NCBI GenBank assembly: GCA_023393045.1
Contig: JAEWMV010000102.1
Coordinates: 1 to 23,764, forward strand
Length of the DNA stretch: 23,764 nt
From: Bacillota bacterium
GTDB taxonomy: Bacteria > Bacillota > Clostridia > Christensenellales > CAG-138
Reading direction: 5' to 3'
In this document: positions 22,229-23,764 of the stretch, piece after piece
How the letters are laid out: each line of letters opens with the position of its first letter
Numbering within the stretch: position 1 is the first letter of the stretch
Position numbers and translations under genes: made by a program
The notes under the pieces: model-generated
Databases searched by the model: none
What the model saw: only the letters and a program-made list of their open reading frames with translations
Told to the model about the DNA's origin: nothing

Positions 22229-22967
22229 AATTAATAAAACCAGCGTTCGATATATGGATCAGAACATGGCCATGCTGGTCGTGCAGGATGTAAGCGCACC
22301 GGCGGCGCGTGAAAATAAGGACGCGCAAAACGCCCCGGAGGACCCGATCGAGCGGGCGAAACTGGCCGCGCTCAAGATGGAGAACACCGCGCGCGCGCGC
22401 GCGGAGCAGATCGTGCAGGACGCAAATCAAAAGGCGCAGCAGCTCGTGCAGGAAGCCTGGCAGCAGGGCTACGCCGCCGGCAGAGAAGAAGGCATATTAA
22501 AAGGAAAACAGTCCGTCTACCGAACGAAGCAGCAGGAAGGCGGCTTTTTAAAAACCGTCATCACCCGGCTCGAGGAATTTGAACAGGGTCTATTTAAGGA
22601 AGCGGAAAGCGCCGTTCTCAAGCTTTCCGTCAATATTGCCGAAAAGATAGTAAACAAACACGTCGAATGCAACGATACATTTATAGTAGAAAATATTCGT
22701 GCGGCTCTCAAGGGCTTCGACGAGGACAGGAAAGTGGTCGTGCGGATATCCGCCGAGGATTACGAGCTGTACATGACCATGGAGGGAGAGCCGCTCGAGC
22801 AGGTTTTCTCGCGCGAATGGCTCACGGTGGTCAGGGACGAGTTCATGAAGCGGGGCGATTGCATCATAGAATGCGAGAACAGCATCGTGGACGTCGGCAT
22901 GGATTCGCAGCTCAGCGTCATTCGGCGCTCCCTCCTGGGCGAGCGGAACGGCGAGGGCTCCCGATGA
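22221..22967 (+). CDS. fliH: Flagellar export ATPase regulator FliH
   Basis: FliH is the dimeric stalk that holds FliI and links it to the C ring. The 248 residues have a long charged coiled coil (about 45-100) with QGYAAGREEGILKGK, a GxxxG-like repeat segment typical of FliH. The C-terminal domain contains NIAEKIVNKHVE and the end IVDVGMDSQLSVIRRSLL. The TTG at 22221 is preferred because AGGAGG lies nine bases upstream and it overlaps the fliG stop by 8 bases. An in-frame ATG occurs at residue 12. It overlaps fliI by four bases. A sigma-28-like sequence lies within the coding region near 22651. Confidence 0.92.
   Translation: MFKINKTSVRYMDQNMAMLVVQDVSAPAARENKDAQNAPEDPIERAKLAALKMENTARARAEQIVQDANQKAQQLVQEAWQQGYAAGREEGILKGKQSVYRTKQQEGGFLKTVITRLEEFEQGLFKEAESAVLKLSVNIAEKIVNKHVECNDTFIVENIRAALKGFDEDRKVVVRISAEDYELYMTMEGEPLEQVFSREWLTVVRDEFMKRGDCIIECENSIVDVGMDSQLSVIRRSLLGERNGEGSR
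22651..22678 (+). promoter_or_regulatory. Possible internal sigma-28 promoter within fliH
   Basis: TAAACAAA at 22651-22658 and AACGATAC at 22671-22678, with 16 bases between TAAA and the -10 octamer. The segment GAATGCAACGATACAT differs by one base from GAATGTAACGATACAT in the fliC promoter. It would read into fliI and beyond. Being inside a coding region, it could be chance. Confidence 0.35.
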
Positions 22968-23764
22968 AACAGTTTGACCTTGCCGCCTATGAAAAGGTGC
23001 TTCGGGCGACCGATCCCTATACCTATGGCGGAAAGATAACAAAGGTCATCGGCCTCACGGTCGAGGCGATGGGGCTCAACGCCAAGCTCGGCGATATCTG
23101 CCGCATCTACGCACATGGGCAGAACCGCTGCGTGCTCTCCGAAGTGGTGGGCTTCAAGCAGGACAACGTGCTGCTCATGCCCTTTCACGATCTGGCGGGC
23201 ATCGGCCATGAGGACTACGTGATCTGCGCCAACCAACCTCTTCTGGTGCCGGTGGGCATGGGGCTGGTGGGCAGGGTGCTCAACGCGTTTGGCGAACCGA
23301 TGGACGCAAAGGGTTCCGTCGCGGCGGAGGGCTACTATCCCATCGAGAACCAGCCGCCCGATCCGCTCAGCCGCAAGAGGATCAAGGAGCAGCTTCCCCT
23401 GGGGATCAAGGCGATCGACTCGCTGCTCTCCGTGGGAAAAGGGCAGAGGCTGGGCATATTCGCGGGCAGCGGCGTGGGCAAAAGCACGCTCCTTGGCATG
23501 ATTGCCCGCAACGCCAAAGTGGACGTCAATGTGATCATCCTCGTTGGCGAGCGCGGAAGGGAAGTCCGCGAGTTCCTTGAAAAAGACCTTGGCGAGGAAG
23601 GGCTGGCGCGCTCCGTGCTGGTCGTGGCAACCTCGGACCTGCCCGCGCTTGTGCGCATCAAGAGCGCGATGGTGGGCATGTCGATCGCGGAGTATTTCCG
23701 CGATCAAGGCTTAAACGTGCTTCTCTTGATGGACTCGGTCACGCGCTTTGCCACCGCCCAGAGG
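22964..23764 (+). CDS. fliI: Flagellar export ATPase FliI (5' part, cut by the window edge)
   Basis: FliI is the hexameric ATPase that helps feed substrates to the export gate. The frame is open from the ATG at 22964 to the last base, 267 codons, where a full FliI has about 435. Visible features: an F1-like N-terminal beta domain, VGRVLNAFGEPMDAKG, and the P-loop GSGVGKST at 168-175. NVIILVGERGREVREFLEKD follows, and the Walker B stretch VLLLMDSVTRFATAQR reaches the edge. No defect is seen. The start overlaps the fliH stop (ATGA). fliJ and the hook genes would be expected next. Confidence 0.97.
   Translation, partial: MKQFDLAAYEKVLRATDPYTYGGKITKVIGLTVEAMGLNAKLGDICRIYAHGQNRCVLSEVVGFKQDNVLLMPFHDLAGIGHEDYVICANQPLLVPVGMGLVGRVLNAFGEPMDAKGSVAAEGYYPIENQPPDPLSRKRIKEQLPLGIKAIDSLLSVGKGQRLGIFAGSGVGKSTLLGMIARNAKVDVNVIILVGERGREVREFLEKDLGEEGLARSVLVVATSDLPALVRIKSAMVGMSIAEYFRDQGLNVLLLMDSVTRFATAQR

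Overview
The window is a flagellar gene cluster, about 24 kb and nearly all coding, from a GC-rich member of the Firmicutes, most likely Clostridia. Support for that placement: a YvyF-type zinc protein followed by flgM-flgN-flgK-flgL-fliW-csrA (the Bacillus/Clostridium order), FlhF with a FlhG that starts with a DQAxxLR motif, paired FlgF/FlgG (FlhO/FlhP-like) rod genes, strong AGGAGG-type ribosome sites, and GTG/TTG starts. I cannot name the genus.

Layout. Positions 1-140 hold the tail of an unrecognised gene. After about 270 bases with an extended -10 promoter comes an early rod block: an unknown 148-residue protein, flgB, flgC and fliE, closed by a hairpin with a T-rich tail. Next is the export-gate and assembly-control block fliO-fliP-fliQ-fliR-flhB-flhA-flhF-flhG, mostly joined by 4-base start/stop overlaps, followed by the sigma-28 gene fliA. 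A middle/late block follows: flgF, flgG, yvyF, flgM, flgN, flgK, flgL, fliW, csrA. A 13-bp-stem terminator separates it from two minus-strand genes, a PHP-family phosphoesterase and flagellin fliC. A 564-base divergent region then carries the fliC sigma-28 promoter and leader on one side and a near-consensus housekeeping promoter for fliF-fliG-fliH-fliI on the other. fliI runs off the right edge.

How the genes work together. FliF/FliG/FliE/FlgB/FlgC/FlgF/FlgG build the MS ring, switch and rod. FliO/P/Q/R/FlhB/FlhA are the type III export gate, and FliH/FliI the export ATPase. FlhF/FlhG set flagellar position and number. FliA drives late genes and is held back by FlgM until FlgM is exported. 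FlgN chaperones the FlgK/FlgL junction proteins. FliW and CsrA should control flagellin translation, and the fliC leader carries a convincing CsrA hairpin next to its ribosome site. Hook genes (flgD, flgE, fliK), fliJ, fliL, fliM, fliN and mot genes are not in the window and probably lie beyond fliI.

No wholly new system is evident. The points most worth a second look are a FlhG whose ATPase motifs are degraded while its FlhF-activating motif is kept, the CsrA operator in the fliC leader, a sigma-28-like box shared by the fliC promoter, the flgF upstream region and the inside of fliH, a lipobox at the start of FliP, shared AAAAAATATCGC elements upstream of flgB and fliC, and the PHP enzyme set inside the flagellar locus.
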